A stretch of DNA of 64,000 bases. It comes from PALG01 sp964495885. Its GTDB lineage: Bacteria > Bacteroidota > Bacteroidia > Flavobacteriales > Flavobacteriaceae. Positions 36,848-45,537 of the stretch are shown here, one piece after another (the first letter of the stretch is position 1; the number at the start of each line of letters is the position of its first letter). The stretch lies in assembly GCA_964495885.1 (NCBI GenBank), contig CAZBWO010000007.1, forward strand, positions 75,750-139,749. The letters are read 5' to 3'. Below the pieces are notes generated by a model. That model worked only from the letters and a program-made list of their open reading frames with translations, had not been told where the DNA came from and searched no databases. The position numbers were made by a program, and so were the translations under genes.

Positions 36848-37864
36848 ATGCCAAAAAAGATCGTCTACATAGGAAATATGACCCAAGCTTGGAAAGGAGT
36901 TCCAACAACCATAGAAACCCTTTCAAAGCAATTACAAAGGGAAGGTATACAAATCATTACGGCTTCCCATTACAGAAATAAGGCAAAACGGCTACTGCAC
37001 ATGCTGCTTGTTGTGTTAAGAAACTCAAGAAGTACAAAATACGTATTGATTGATACCTACAGTACCCAAAATTTTTGGTATGCAGTCACTATTGGGAATG
37101 TCTGTAGATTATTGCACATCCCTTACATCCCTATCCTTCATGGTGGTAACCTTCCGCAACGACTTCAGAAGAATCCGTCGCAATCCAAAAAATTATTTCA
37201 CGGAGCCAAAACCAATGTGGCCCCTTCGCATTACCTATTAGAAGCTTTTCAGAAGGAGGGCTACAGCAATGTCACTTTTATTTCCAATACCATAGAAATT
37301 GATCAGTACCCATTCAAACAACGAAATGAAGTACTCCCTAAATTACTTTGGGTACGTTCCTTTGCCAAAATATACCATCCCATGCTCGCCTTAAAAGTGT
37401 TAGAACGGCTTCAGGGATTATTTCCGGTAGCTTCCTTGTGTATGGTTGGGCCAGATAAAGATGGAAGCCTAGCCCAATGCCAAGCCTATGCGACCCAAAA
37501 AAACCTAAACGTAACCTTCACGGGTAAACTATCCAAAAAGGAGTGGATTGACCGCTCTCAAGACTACGATATCTTTATCAACACTACAAATTTCGATAAT
37601 ACCCCCGTAAGTGTCATGGAGGCCATGGCGCTCGGACTTCCAGTAATTTCCACCAATGTGGGGGGGATTCCGTACTTGTTGAAGCATAAAACAGATGCCC
37701 TCTGTGTACCTCCAAATGATGTAGAGGTCTTTGTGGAAGCTATTATCACCTTATACCAAACCCCCGAAATGGCCCGAAATATAGCACGCCATGCTAGAAA
37801 GAAGGTAATGGCATTTGATTGGAGCGTTGTAAAAGATCATTGGCTCCATCTTTTGCAGGATTAA
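36848..37864 (+). CDS. GT4 family glycosyltransferase
   Basis: 338 residues. LLWVRSFAKIYHPMLALKVL begins the donor domain, and TTNFDNTPVSVMEAMALGLP carries the donor-site region, with VISTNVGG after it. Starts 3 nt after the preceding stop. Confidence 0.92.
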   Translation: MPKKIVYIGNMTQAWKGVPTTIETLSKQLQREGIQIITASHYRNKAKRLLHMLLVVLRNSRSTKYVLIDTYSTQNFWYAVTIGNVCRLLHIPYIPILHGGNLPQRLQKNPSQSKKLFHGAKTNVAPSHYLLEAFQKEGYSNVTFISNTIEIDQYPFKQRNEVLPKLLWVRSFAKIYHPMLALKVLERLQGLFPVASLCMVGPDKDGSLAQCQAYATQKNLNVTFTGKLSKKEWIDRSQDYDIFINTTNFDNTPVSVMEAMALGLPVISTNVGGIPYLLKHKTDALCVPPNDVEVFVEAIITLYQTPEMARNIARHARKKVMAFDWSVVKDHWLHLLQD

Positions 37865-37900
37865 AATATTGGTTACTTTTATACAGCAAACTAACCAACC

Positions 37901-39292
37901 ATGTCCCAAGGCTCCAATATTCACTTTGATATTTCAGAACGCAAGGTCTTATTGCGCATCTTTGATATTGTTTCGGTATTGGGGGCGCTCTACTTGGTGG
38001 GAATCATTTTCGACTTCGATTACTTCAAGTTCACAAAGGAACGTTGGTTTTGGTCTATTGTGCTGGCACTATACCTCACGGTTTTTGCCACGATTTTTGA
38101 ACTCTACAACCTTCAAAAGGCCAGTAGGTTTGAAGTGGTCATCCAAAACATCATCCTTACAGCTTCGGTTACGGTGTTGTTTTATTTATTGACGCCCTTT
38201 TATACACCTCTCCTTCCCGAAAATCGTCTGCAAATCGTTTATTTTTACCTATCCATCAATGTGGCGCTATTCCTTTGGCGGTATGCCTACATTAGCCTAA
38301 TTGCTACCCCGCGCTTTCATAAACGGGTGTTGCTGGTTGCCAATAGTTCTGAAGTCACCAAAATTATGGAGTCCCTGTACCAGTCAGATCCCTATTACAA
38401 AGTGGAAGGTTTTGTGAATGTTGGAAAAGTAGACGAGGAAGCCGAATATCCTGCTATTCCATCCTTTAAGACCCAAGCCATTTCTGAAATTATCTCCAAA
38501 CATGGTATTAGTGAAATTGTGGTGGCCGTTTCCCAATCGGGTGCTATTACGGTTCCACTCTATAATCAATTACTGAATCAATTGGAAACAGGGGTGACCA
38601 TTAGGGAATATACCCAGGTCTATGAAGATTTAACCCGAAGGGTGCCCGTACAGCATGTTGATAAGGATTTCTATCGGTATTTCCCTTTTAGCCGAAGCAA
38701 CCAAAACAAGCTGTATCTATTTTTTCACCGTATTTTAGACCTATTATTTTCTATCATAGGGTTGGTCTTCGGAATCCTCATTTCCCCATTCATCCTTATC
38801 GGAAACTTAATAGGCAACCGCGGTCCGGTGTTTTATACCCAAACGCGTGTAGGTAAAAACGGGAAACCGTTTAAAATCTATAAACTTCGAAGCATGGTAA
38901 AAGATGCCGAAAAGCACGGGGCACAGTTTGCCGAAAAAAAGGATGCCCGTGTCACTAAATTTGGTCGGTTCCTTAGGCGTTCCCGTTTTGATGAAATCCC
39001 CCAATTCATCAATGTAATCAAAGGGGATATGAGTGTGATTGGCCCTCGCCCAGAACGCCCAATGTTTGTAAAGGAACTTTCAGAAAAAATACCTTTTTAT
39101 GAAGTGCGCCATTTGGTCAAACCCGGCGTGACAGGTTGGGCCCAAGTGAATGCCAAATACGGAGCCTCCACTGAAGATGCCTTGGAAAAATTACAATACG
39201 ATTTATACTATATCAAAAAGCGAAGTCTCTTTCTGGATATCAGTATTGTGATCAAAACCCTTAGTACCATTATTTTCTTCAGGGGGCAATAA
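37901..39292 (+). CDS. Polyprenyl glycosylphosphotransferase (WcaJ/WbaP-type priming enzyme)
   Basis: Priming enzyme that transfers a sugar-1-phosphate to undecaprenyl phosphate and starts each repeat unit. It has 463 residues: four N-terminal transmembrane helices, a CoA-binding-like Rossmann domain (KRVLLVANSSEVTKI), a fifth hydrophobic segment, then the C-terminal bacterial sugar transferase domain. That domain shows KIYKLRSMVKDAEKHG, RFGRFLRRSRFDEIPQFINV-type order, VIGPRPERP and VKPGVTGWAQV. It ends the locus. Its stop abuts the stop of the convergent DUF4105 gene with no spacer. Confidence 0.95.
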   Translation: MSQGSNIHFDISERKVLLRIFDIVSVLGALYLVGIIFDFDYFKFTKERWFWSIVLALYLTVFATIFELYNLQKASRFEVVIQNIILTASVTVLFYLLTPFYTPLLPENRLQIVYFYLSINVALFLWRYAYISLIATPRFHKRVLLVANSSEVTKIMESLYQSDPYYKVEGFVNVGKVDEEAEYPAIPSFKTQAISEIISKHGISEIVVAVSQSGAITVPLYNQLLNQLETGVTIREYTQVYEDLTRRVPVQHVDKDFYRYFPFSRSNQNKLYLFFHRILDLLFSIIGLVFGILISPFILIGNLIGNRGPVFYTQTRVGKNGKPFKIYKLRSMVKDAEKHGAQFAEKKDARVTKFGRFLRRSRFDEIPQFINVIKGDMSVIGPRPERPMFVKELSEKIPFYEVRHLVKPGVTGWAQVNAKYGASTEDALEKLQYDLYYIKKRSLFLDISIVIKTLSTIIFFRGQ

Positions 39293-40474
39293 CTAGGATT
39301 TCTTCAAATAGCTATATACATACATATACCTAATAAATAGGGCTATGAAAAGAGGGAGTAACCCAATCGCAAAACCTTGAACGCCAGTAATTGCATGCAA
39401 GCCAATAAGAAGTAGCATCAAAAGCAATAACACCACATACCGTTGCATCCAGCTTTTAGGAACCTTTTTACAAATTCCGAAGGCAAAAAACAACGAAAGG
39501 GGAAAGGCCCATAATACATTGTAATTGTTGGCCGTAGAACTATGATCTGTTGCAAACCATAGCAATAATAGAATGACTCCAATGGCTCCGGTAACTAGAA
39601 AAATGGTGCCATCTAAATACCTACTGCGCTGTACATTTTTATAATCCCGCCAGGTAATAAAAAGGATAAGCAAGGCGAGGAGTCCAAATACAAACAACGG
39701 ACTTACAAAAAAGGAAGTGCTATTTTGAGTAGGGTTATTCTGAAATAACGTCTCTGTTTCTTTCACTAACGGCTCCATCTTTCCGTTGTGATTAATAGTG
39801 GCTACCGACGCAGCTTCAAAAACATACTGCGGAAGAAATTGATGCTCCCAAGCAGTGGCTTGTTGATCTGTCACCGCCCCAATGGCCACATCCATCCCTA
39901 AACTACCCCACGAATTGGCTGGTACATTTTTCTGGATAAGTTGGCGAAAGGTCATCGGGTCTTTTACAAAATCATCGGTATAGGTGACGTTATTCAGGAC
40001 TTCCACTAAGATGTCCCGAATTTTCGTGGCACAGTTATCATAAAAGAAGTCGTAGAGATATTTCTTGTTTTCAGGAAGGGCATTGTTTTGCAAGTAACGG
40101 AATAAAGCCGTTTTTTCATTGGTAGTAAGATTTAACCGTTGCTCCTTCACCCAGCGGTTTTCCTGTTTATACAAGTTCATAAAGCCATCAAATGGCCAGA
40201 CACTTAATTCATACAGCAATTTTCCTTGGGCAAACTTGGTATAGAAATTAGGGGTGTTAAAATCATAGGTGCCATAATTATAGGCCCAATCAATTTGGTT
40301 TGCGGGGTCTACTACCCGAAAGGCAGTATGCCCGAATTTATCATAAAGGTTTTGGCCTGGCCCTACGGTAATGATACTAATTTCGGCAGCTTCCGAAAGT
40401 GAATAACTTTGTGATTGGCCCGTAAAGGAACAATAAAGGAACCCAATGAGATAGAAAAGGGAATGTAGTTTCAA
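39293..40474 (-). CDS. DUF4105 (Lnb-type) membrane protein, probable lipoprotein N-acyltransferase
   Basis: 393 residues with a signal peptide (FYLIGFLYCSFTGQSQS). A periplasmic DUF4105 domain shows VGPGQNLYDKFGHTAFRV and FFYDNCATKIRDIL, giving the conserved His and Cys. Four or five C-terminal transmembrane helices follow. In databases this domain is named after Lnb, proposed to N-acylate lipoproteins in Bacteroidota. The layout (periplasmic Cys/His domain plus membrane helices) fits, but the assignment rests on family resemblance alone. It is convergent with the priming transferase. Confidence 0.75.
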   Translation of the reverse strand: MKLHSLFYLIGFLYCSFTGQSQSYSLSEAAEISIITVGPGQNLYDKFGHTAFRVVDPANQIDWAYNYGTYDFNTPNFYTKFAQGKLLYELSVWPFDGFMNLYKQENRWVKEQRLNLTTNEKTALFRYLQNNALPENKKYLYDFFYDNCATKIRDILVEVLNNVTYTDDFVKDPMTFRQLIQKNVPANSWGSLGMDVAIGAVTDQQATAWEHQFLPQYVFEAASVATINHNGKMEPLVKETETLFQNNPTQNSTSFFVSPLFVFGLLALLILFITWRDYKNVQRSRYLDGTIFLVTGAIGVILLLLWFATDHSSTANNYNVLWAFPLSLFFAFGICKKVPKSWMQRYVVLLLLMLLLIGLHAITGVQGFAIGLLPLFIALFIRYMYVYSYLKKS

Positions 40475-40511
40475 ACGATTGGTTTTTGAAGTGGAAGGTA
40501 CGTTTTTATGC

Positions 40512-41588
40512 CTATCGGAACAAGCTCCAATCTAATTTCAGGGAAAATACATTACTGTACAAGGCAGCACTTTGGTCACCAATATCGGTCAAGGCATAAT
40601 CTACCTGAATGCCTTTGTATTTAAATCCTACACCAATATTGGGCTGAAAGCCTACATTGGTATCTCCATTCAATTGGGTAATATTCTGAAAATTCCCCAC
40701 TCCGGCACGTACGAATACCAAATCTATGTACCCAAATTCCAGTCCGGCTGCAGGGGTCATACTGGCAAAGGAAGAGGAGAAGATATCATTGGTTTCAGCA
40801 AAGCGGAAGTTGAAATCTACTTCCGTCAACAACGAAAAATCATAGTGAAATACCCATTTCTTGGCGACCCCCAATTGCAACTTGGGTAAGGTAAGCTCTG
40901 TACTTTCCGGTACGTCCTGGTTTTGCCCTTCCACGGCATTTTGGATGGTAGCAAATTGTTCCTCGTCAATATTCCATGCATTGAAAGTAGTGGTAATATC
41001 ACGGGCCATCAATCCAAACTGCCAGTTGCTTTTGGTATCAAACTGAAGCGCTGCATCCAATCCAAACCCCCAAGAAGAAGCAAAATCCCCAATAATCCGT
41101 CTAATCACCTTGGCATTTACCCCAAGGTTGAGCCCGTCTAAGGGCAACGCACGGGCATAGGAAAAGGTCACCCCATAATCTGCAGCAGAAAAAAGACTAA
41201 TACGGTTGTAATCAATATTTCCTTGGTCATCAATGAGCTGCGTGGTATTCAGGATGTCATCTACCCCAAAACGAATCACAGAGAGTGCCACCACACTCTC
41301 ATCATCCAAAGGCATGGCAAAGGCGGCATAGTCGTAGTTGGCAATGTTGGCAAAGTAAGAGGCGTGCATCAAGGCCAGTTGATTGTCCTCCAATGCCAAT
41401 AGACCTGCTGGATTCCAATACCCAGAATTTACATCGGCGGTAGAGGCTACCACAGCATTGGCCATTCCAAAGGCAGCGGCATCTACCCCAATGTTCATAA
41501 ATTCATTGGAGTATTTACGGGTAGTCTGCGCCATGGCAGTAAAACCAAGGCATAATGATAAAATGAGTAGCTTCTTTTTCAAGCGCAT
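40512..41588 (-). CDS. PorV/PorQ-family outer-membrane beta-barrel protein
   Basis: 358 residues with a signal peptide (LLILSLCLGFTAMA). The N-terminal block FGMANAVVASTADVNSGYWN followed by PAGLL is the UPF0164/PorV/PorQ signature. The many alternating strands fit a FadL-like 14-strand barrel. In Bacteroidota such proteins serve the type IX secretion system as shuttle or accessory proteins. This one lacks clear PorV-specific context, so PorQ-like or a related paralogue is equally possible. ATG at 41588 is preferred over TTG at 41600. A -7-like box on the minus strand (TAAGTTTG, 41605-41612) lies just upstream. Confidence 0.8.
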   Translation of the reverse strand: MRLKKKLLILSLCLGFTAMAQTTRKYSNEFMNIGVDAAAFGMANAVVASTADVNSGYWNPAGLLALEDNQLALMHASYFANIANYDYAAFAMPLDDESVVALSVIRFGVDDILNTTQLIDDQGNIDYNRISLFSAADYGVTFSYARALPLDGLNLGVNAKVIRRIIGDFASSWGFGLDAALQFDTKSNWQFGLMARDITTTFNAWNIDEEQFATIQNAVEGQNQDVPESTELTLPKLQLGVAKKWVFHYDFSLLTEVDFNFRFAETNDIFSSSFASMTPAAGLEFGYIDLVFVRAGVGNFQNITQLNGDTNVGFQPNIGVGFKYKGIQVDYALTDIGDQSAALYSNVFSLKLDWSLFR

Positions 41589-41696
41589 GCTTTTTTGCAA
41601 ATATCAAACTTATTTACAGAATACTAAACTATATTTTTGGCTGGTTATTGTAGTGGTCGTAAATACTTTCTTATTTTTACAATAGATTTTACTTTC

Positions 41697-42452
41697 ATGA
41701 TCAAGCATATTCCTAATATGATTACGTCCCTCAATTTACTTTGTGGGGCAGTAGCGATTTTGTTTGCCATATCTGGCGATTTGATTATCGCCACGGTTTT
41801 TGTCTTTCTTGGGATATTCTTCGATTTTTTCGATGGCTTGGCAGCGAGGCTACTGAAAGTACAAAGCCCTATTGGGGTGCAACTGGATTCCTTGGCCGAT
41901 TTGGTCACGTTCGGACTCGTACCTAGCTTAGTCATGGTACAACTCTTGCAACTTTCCTTTTACGGTGAAATACGTCCCTTAACGGAAGTCTTCTCAGCTA
42001 GGGCTTGGCAGGTGGGCATTGACAATTACTATCCTTTGCTGGGATTGATTATTGTAGTGGCTTCGGCCTATCGTTTGGCGAAATTTAATGTAGATACACG
42101 GCAGACGTATCATTTTATCGGGTTACCCACTCCCGCCAATGCATTACTTATTTTAAGCCTGCCCATGATTTTTGAATTTCAGTACACCGAAACGATTCGG
42201 GATGTGCTTTTCAATAAATGGTTTTTGATAGGCCTAACATTGGTAAGTGCTATTTTGCTGAATGCGGAAATTCACCTCTTTGCTTTCAAATTCAAAACTG
42301 GGGATTTCAAACGGAATAAACAACGCTACCTATTTCTGGTACTTTGCTTGGTATTATTGGCTTGGCTGAAGTTTTTGGCAATTCCCATCATCATTGCCTC
42401 CTATATTCTTATTTCGCTAATTTGGCGTGAAGAATTACCCAAAGAAGCTTAA
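41697..42452 (+). CDS. pssA: CDP-diacylglycerol--serine O-phosphatidyltransferase
   Basis: Integral membrane enzyme that makes phosphatidylserine, the precursor of phosphatidylethanolamine. The CDP-alcohol phosphotransferase motif is complete: DFFDGLAAR followed by G and LDSLAD (D-x2-DG-x2-AR-x8-G-x3-D-x3-D). Predicted 251 residues with seven or eight helices. ATG at 41697 is preferred; an in-frame GTG-like start at 41637 would add a non-conserved 20-residue tail. The 3' end overlaps the convergent lptB by 4 nt. Confidence 0.93.
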   Translation: MIKHIPNMITSLNLLCGAVAILFAISGDLIIATVFVFLGIFFDFFDGLAARLLKVQSPIGVQLDSLADLVTFGLVPSLVMVQLLQLSFYGEIRPLTEVFSARAWQVGIDNYYPLLGLIIVVASAYRLAKFNVDTRQTYHFIGLPTPANALLILSLPMIFEFQYTETIRDVLFNKWFLIGLTLVSAILLNAEIHLFAFKFKTGDFKRNKQRYLFLVLCLVLLAWLKFLAIPIIIASYILISLIWREELPKEA

Positions 42453-43189
42453 AAATCCAACTTCTTCTTCCGAAGTTCAAAATTCTGACCCAAATACACC
42501 TTTCGCACCATCTCATCGGCAGCAAGTTCCTCTGGGATTCCATGCTTTAGGATGCTTCCCTCAAACATTAAATAGGTGCGGTCTGTAATGGCTAGGGTTT
42601 CCTGTACGTTGTGATCGGTAATCAAGATCCCAATATCCTTGCTTTTCAATTGGGCAACAATACGTTGAATATCTTCCACAGCCACGGGATCTACCCCTGC
42701 GAAGGGTTCGTCCAATAGAATAAAATGTGGGTCTGTGGCTAGGGCACGGGCAATTTCGGTTCGGCGTCGTTCGCCACCACTTAATAAATCCCCTCGGTTT
42801 TTACGGATGTGCCCCAATCCGAACTCTTCAATAAGAGATTCCATTTTTAAGTGTTGCTCCTTTTTAGACATTTTGGTCATTTGCAGTACACTTAAAATAT
42901 TATCCTCAATACTCAACTTTCGGAAAACGGAAGCTTCCTGTGCCAAATACCCAATCCCAATCTGGGCCCGTTTGTACATGGGGTAGGTAGTGATATTGGT
43001 TTGGTCCATGAAAATTTGACCGCCGTTAGGCTTGATAAGCCCTACAATCATATAAAAGGAAGTGGTTTTCCCCGCTCCATTGGGACCCAAAAGTCCAACA
43101 ATTTCACCTTGGTTTACTTCCACCGTGATGCCTTTTACCACTTCACGGCCTTTGTATGATTTTACTAAATTTTCGGCTTTAAGCTTCAT
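42449..43189 (-). CDS. lptB: LPS export ABC transporter ATP-binding protein
   Basis: Cytoplasmic ATPase that powers extraction of LPS from the inner membrane with LptF, LptG and LptC. 246 residues. Walker A GPNGAGKTT, Q-loop YLAQEASVFRKL, signature LLSGGERRRTEIARAL, Walker B HFILLDEPFAGVDP and the switch histidine ILITDHN are all present. The LptB-specific GLLGPNGAGKTTSFYMIVGL is clear. Last gene of a leftward run kdsD-tatC-CMD-lptB; kdsD also serves LPS (Kdo) synthesis. Confidence 0.95.
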   Translation of the reverse strand: MKLKAENLVKSYKGREVVKGITVEVNQGEIVGLLGPNGAGKTTSFYMIVGLIKPNGGQIFMDQTNITTYPMYKRAQIGIGYLAQEASVFRKLSIEDNILSVLQMTKMSKKEQHLKMESLIEEFGLGHIRKNRGDLLSGGERRRTEIARALATDPHFILLDEPFAGVDPVAVEDIQRIVAQLKSKDIGILITDHNVQETLAITDRTYLMFEGSILKHGIPEELAADEMVRKVYLGQNFELRKKKLDF

Positions 43190-43219
43190 GCATGTGTTAC
43201 TGTAAAGAGAACGCTAAAT

Positions 43220-43567
43220 TTAGGAATTATTTTCCAGTGCTTCCCAATATTCGTATGCCCTTCGTAAATGGGGGATAACAATAGTACCCCCAATAAGCAA
43301 GGAGATGCTCATGGCTTCTACCACTTCCTCTTTGGGAATGCCCAATTCAAAGCATTGCTCTAAATGGTACTTTACGCAGTCATCACAGCGAAGCACCAGC
43401 GAATTTCCCAATCCCAATAGTTCCTTGGTTTTCTTCGGAAGGACTCCGTCCATAAACGCATTGGTATCCAAATTGAAGATACGTTTGACAATCTTATTGT
43501 TGTCTTCCATGAGTTTTTCGTTCATTTTGGAACGATAGGCATTAAATGCCGAAACAGGATTAGCCAT
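43220..43567 (-). CDS. Carboxymuconolactone decarboxylase/AhpD-like protein
   Basis: Small helical protein of 115 residues with the AhpD-type active site LRCDDCVKYHLEQCFELG (Cys-x2-Cys-x3-His). It may have thiol-disulfide or peroxide-related reductase activity. It overlaps tatC by 8 nt and is probably cotranscribed with it. Confidence 0.88.
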   Translation of the reverse strand: MANPVSAFNAYRSKMNEKLMEDNNKIVKRIFNLDTNAFMDGVLPKKTKELLGLGNSLVLRCDDCVKYHLEQCFELGIPKEEVVEAMSISLLIGGTIVIPHLRRAYEYWEALENNS

Positions 43568-44396
43568 TTTGTGCTGCTCTTTTACGTTGTTTTTTAAGGA
43601 CTCTTCCGGAAATAAAAATACTTACTTCATATAAGATAAGTACCGGAATGGCCACGATTACCTGGCTGGCAATATCTGGAGGGGTAATGACAGCTGAAAC
43701 AATGAGTACAATGACCAAGGCAAACTTTCGGTATTTCCGAAGGAATTTTGGTGTTACCAATCCTACTTTGGTCAAGAAATAAATAATGATAGGGAGTTCA
43801 AAAATGATTCCACTGGAAAGGGCACAGGCCCTCACCAAACCAATATAACTGCTTAAATCAAAATCATTGAACACTTCTTCGCTCACTTGGTACGTACCCA
43901 AAAAGTTGATAGACAATGGGGTCACTACATAATATCCAAACAGTACCCCAGTAAAGAAAAGTAGGGAAGCAGCAATGATAAATCCGCGGGCATTCTTACG
44001 TTCGTTACTACGAAGCCCAGGGCTTACAAACTTCCAGAATTCATAAATGATGTAAGGAAATGCTAAAATGAACCCTGCCGTAATGGAAGTCCAAATATGG
44101 GCAGAGAACTGCCCGGCCATCGTCCTACTTTGCACCCGGAAGGGCAGCTCACTAAAACAAAAACTATCAAACCCTATCGCTTGGGCAGATTGGCATAACA
44201 ATCGATACGTTGGAAAAGAGGCTTTTTTGGGCCCAAAGATGATAAAGTCGAAGATAAAATCCTTAAAAATAAAAGCCAAAGTAGCTATTACTACAATGGC
44301 AATCGTAGAACGGATAAGGTGCCACCGGAGCTCTTCCAAGTGATCTAAAAAGGACATTTCCTTTTCGGCTGCGGCCTGTGCTTTGGGTGGGGTCAT
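43560..44396 (-). CDS. tatC: Twin-arginine translocase subunit TatC
   Basis: Six-span inner-membrane receptor for twin-arginine signal peptides. 278 residues. The start FLDHLEELRWHLIRS is the conserved TatC N-terminus with the Glu-Glu-Leu-Arg signature; FGYYVVTPLSINFL and the proline-containing YEFWKFVSPGL loop follow. No tatA is adjacent. The stop of kdsD and the start here overlap (TAATG). Confidence 0.95.
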   Translation of the reverse strand: MTPPKAQAAAEKEMSFLDHLEELRWHLIRSTIAIVVIATLAFIFKDFIFDFIIFGPKKASFPTYRLLCQSAQAIGFDSFCFSELPFRVQSRTMAGQFSAHIWTSITAGFILAFPYIIYEFWKFVSPGLRSNERKNARGFIIAASLLFFTGVLFGYYVVTPLSINFLGTYQVSEEVFNDFDLSSYIGLVRACALSSGIIFELPIIIYFLTKVGLVTPKFLRKYRKFALVIVLIVSAVITPPDIASQVIVAIPVLILYEVSIFISGRVLKKQRKRAAQNG

Positions 44397-45388
44397 TAAA
44401 TAATACCTTCTTTACTAAGATTATGAATATGCACTACCCCAGAATACTTACCATCCTTTTCTGCCAAAATTTGGGTAATACCATTGTTGTCCATCATTTC
44501 CAAAGCTTTAACCGCCATGGCGTCATTATTAATTTTCTTGGGATTTTTGGTCATGATATCTTTGGCTGTAAGTCCGGCAATATTGTCTACTTTGGTAAGC
44601 ATTCGCCGTAGATCACCATCGGTGATGATCCCTACAATAATATCATCCTCCACAACGGCAGTCACTCCCAACAGTTTTTCTGAGATTTCCACAATCACCT
44701 GTTTAATATTGGTATCTGGGTTTACCTGTGGTTTTTCATTTAAGGAAGTAAGATCGCTTACCCGCAGATAGAGTTTTTTGCCTAACGACCCCCCTGGGTG
44801 AAATCTTGCAAAGTCTTTACTGGAAAAACCGCGCAACTCCAATAAGGACATCGCCAAGGCATCCCCCATGACCAATTGTGCAGTCGTACTGGTGGTTGGT
44901 GCGAGGTTGTTGGGGCAGGCTTCTTTTTCCACAAAGGCATGCAGCACATAATCACTCTGTACTCCCAAAAAAGATTCCCTATTGGAAGTAAGCCCAATAA
45001 TTTTATTTCCCAAGGATTTAATCAGCGGCACCAATACTTTAATCTCTGGGGTATTTCCACTTTTCGAAATACAGATCACCGTATCGTTTTCCTGAATAAT
45101 CCCTAAGTCCCCATGAATGGCATCTGCCGCATGCATGAAAATGGCAGGCGATCCTGTAGAATTTAAGGTGGCTACTATTTTGGTGGCAATATTGGCACTT
45201 TTGCCAATACCGGTTACTATGATTCTTCCTTTGGAAAGGTAGATGTCTTCTACGGCTTGCGCAAATTCCTCATTTACTAGTTGGGAAAGATATAAAATGG
45301 CTTTCCCTTCCGTTTCAATTGTGTGTTTGGCAACCGAAATAATCTTATCGTATTCTCCCAACGTTTTTAGACTTTTTAAAGTTTGCAA
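44396..45388 (-). CDS. kdsD: D-arabinose 5-phosphate isomerase (KpsF/GutQ family)
   Basis: Isomerises ribulose 5-phosphate to arabinose 5-phosphate, the first step to Kdo. 330 residues: an N-terminal SIS domain (IIVTGIGKSANIATKIVATL, ADAIHGDLGII, ICISKSGNTPEI, then FHPGGSLGKKL) and two C-terminal CBS domains from about residue 210. The first start in the frame is TTG at 45388; the exact start is uncertain because the first conserved residues are near KIISVAKHTIETE. Heads the LPS/Tat run and is divergent from recQ. Confidence 0.92.
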   Translation of the reverse strand: MQTLKSLKTLGEYDKIISVAKHTIETEGKAILYLSQLVNEEFAQAVEDIYLSKGRIIVTGIGKSANIATKIVATLNSTGSPAIFMHAADAIHGDLGIIQENDTVICISKSGNTPEIKVLVPLIKSLGNKIIGLTSNRESFLGVQSDYVLHAFVEKEACPNNLAPTTSTTAQLVMGDALAMSLLELRGFSSKDFARFHPGGSLGKKLYLRVSDLTSLNEKPQVNPDTNIKQVIVEISEKLLGVTAVVEDDIIVGIITDGDLRRMLTKVDNIAGLTAKDIMTKNPKKINNDAMAVKALEMMDNNGITQILAEKDGKYSGVVHIHNLSKEGII

Positions 45389-45434
45389 CTCTTTCAGATT
45401 TTAGTATCTTTAGTAAAGGAAAGAAATACTTTCC
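45382..45434 (+). promoter_or_regulatory. Candidate recQ promoter and leader hairpin
   Basis: TTTG (45382-45385), a 19-nt spacer and TATCTTTA (45405-45412) match the Bacteroidota promoter pattern except for the last base. A short perfect hairpin (GGAAAG 45418-45423, CTTTCC 45429-45434) follows at once. It lies about 125 nt before the recQ ATG and overlaps the 5' end of kdsD. Confidence 0.4.
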
Positions 45435-45537
45435 CCCGCAACATGTATTAATTAGATTCAATCGTACCCAATAGGTTGCAAAATTACAATTGTTATCGGG
45501 TTCCTACAATTTATTTTCGGTACCCTAACCAAATATA

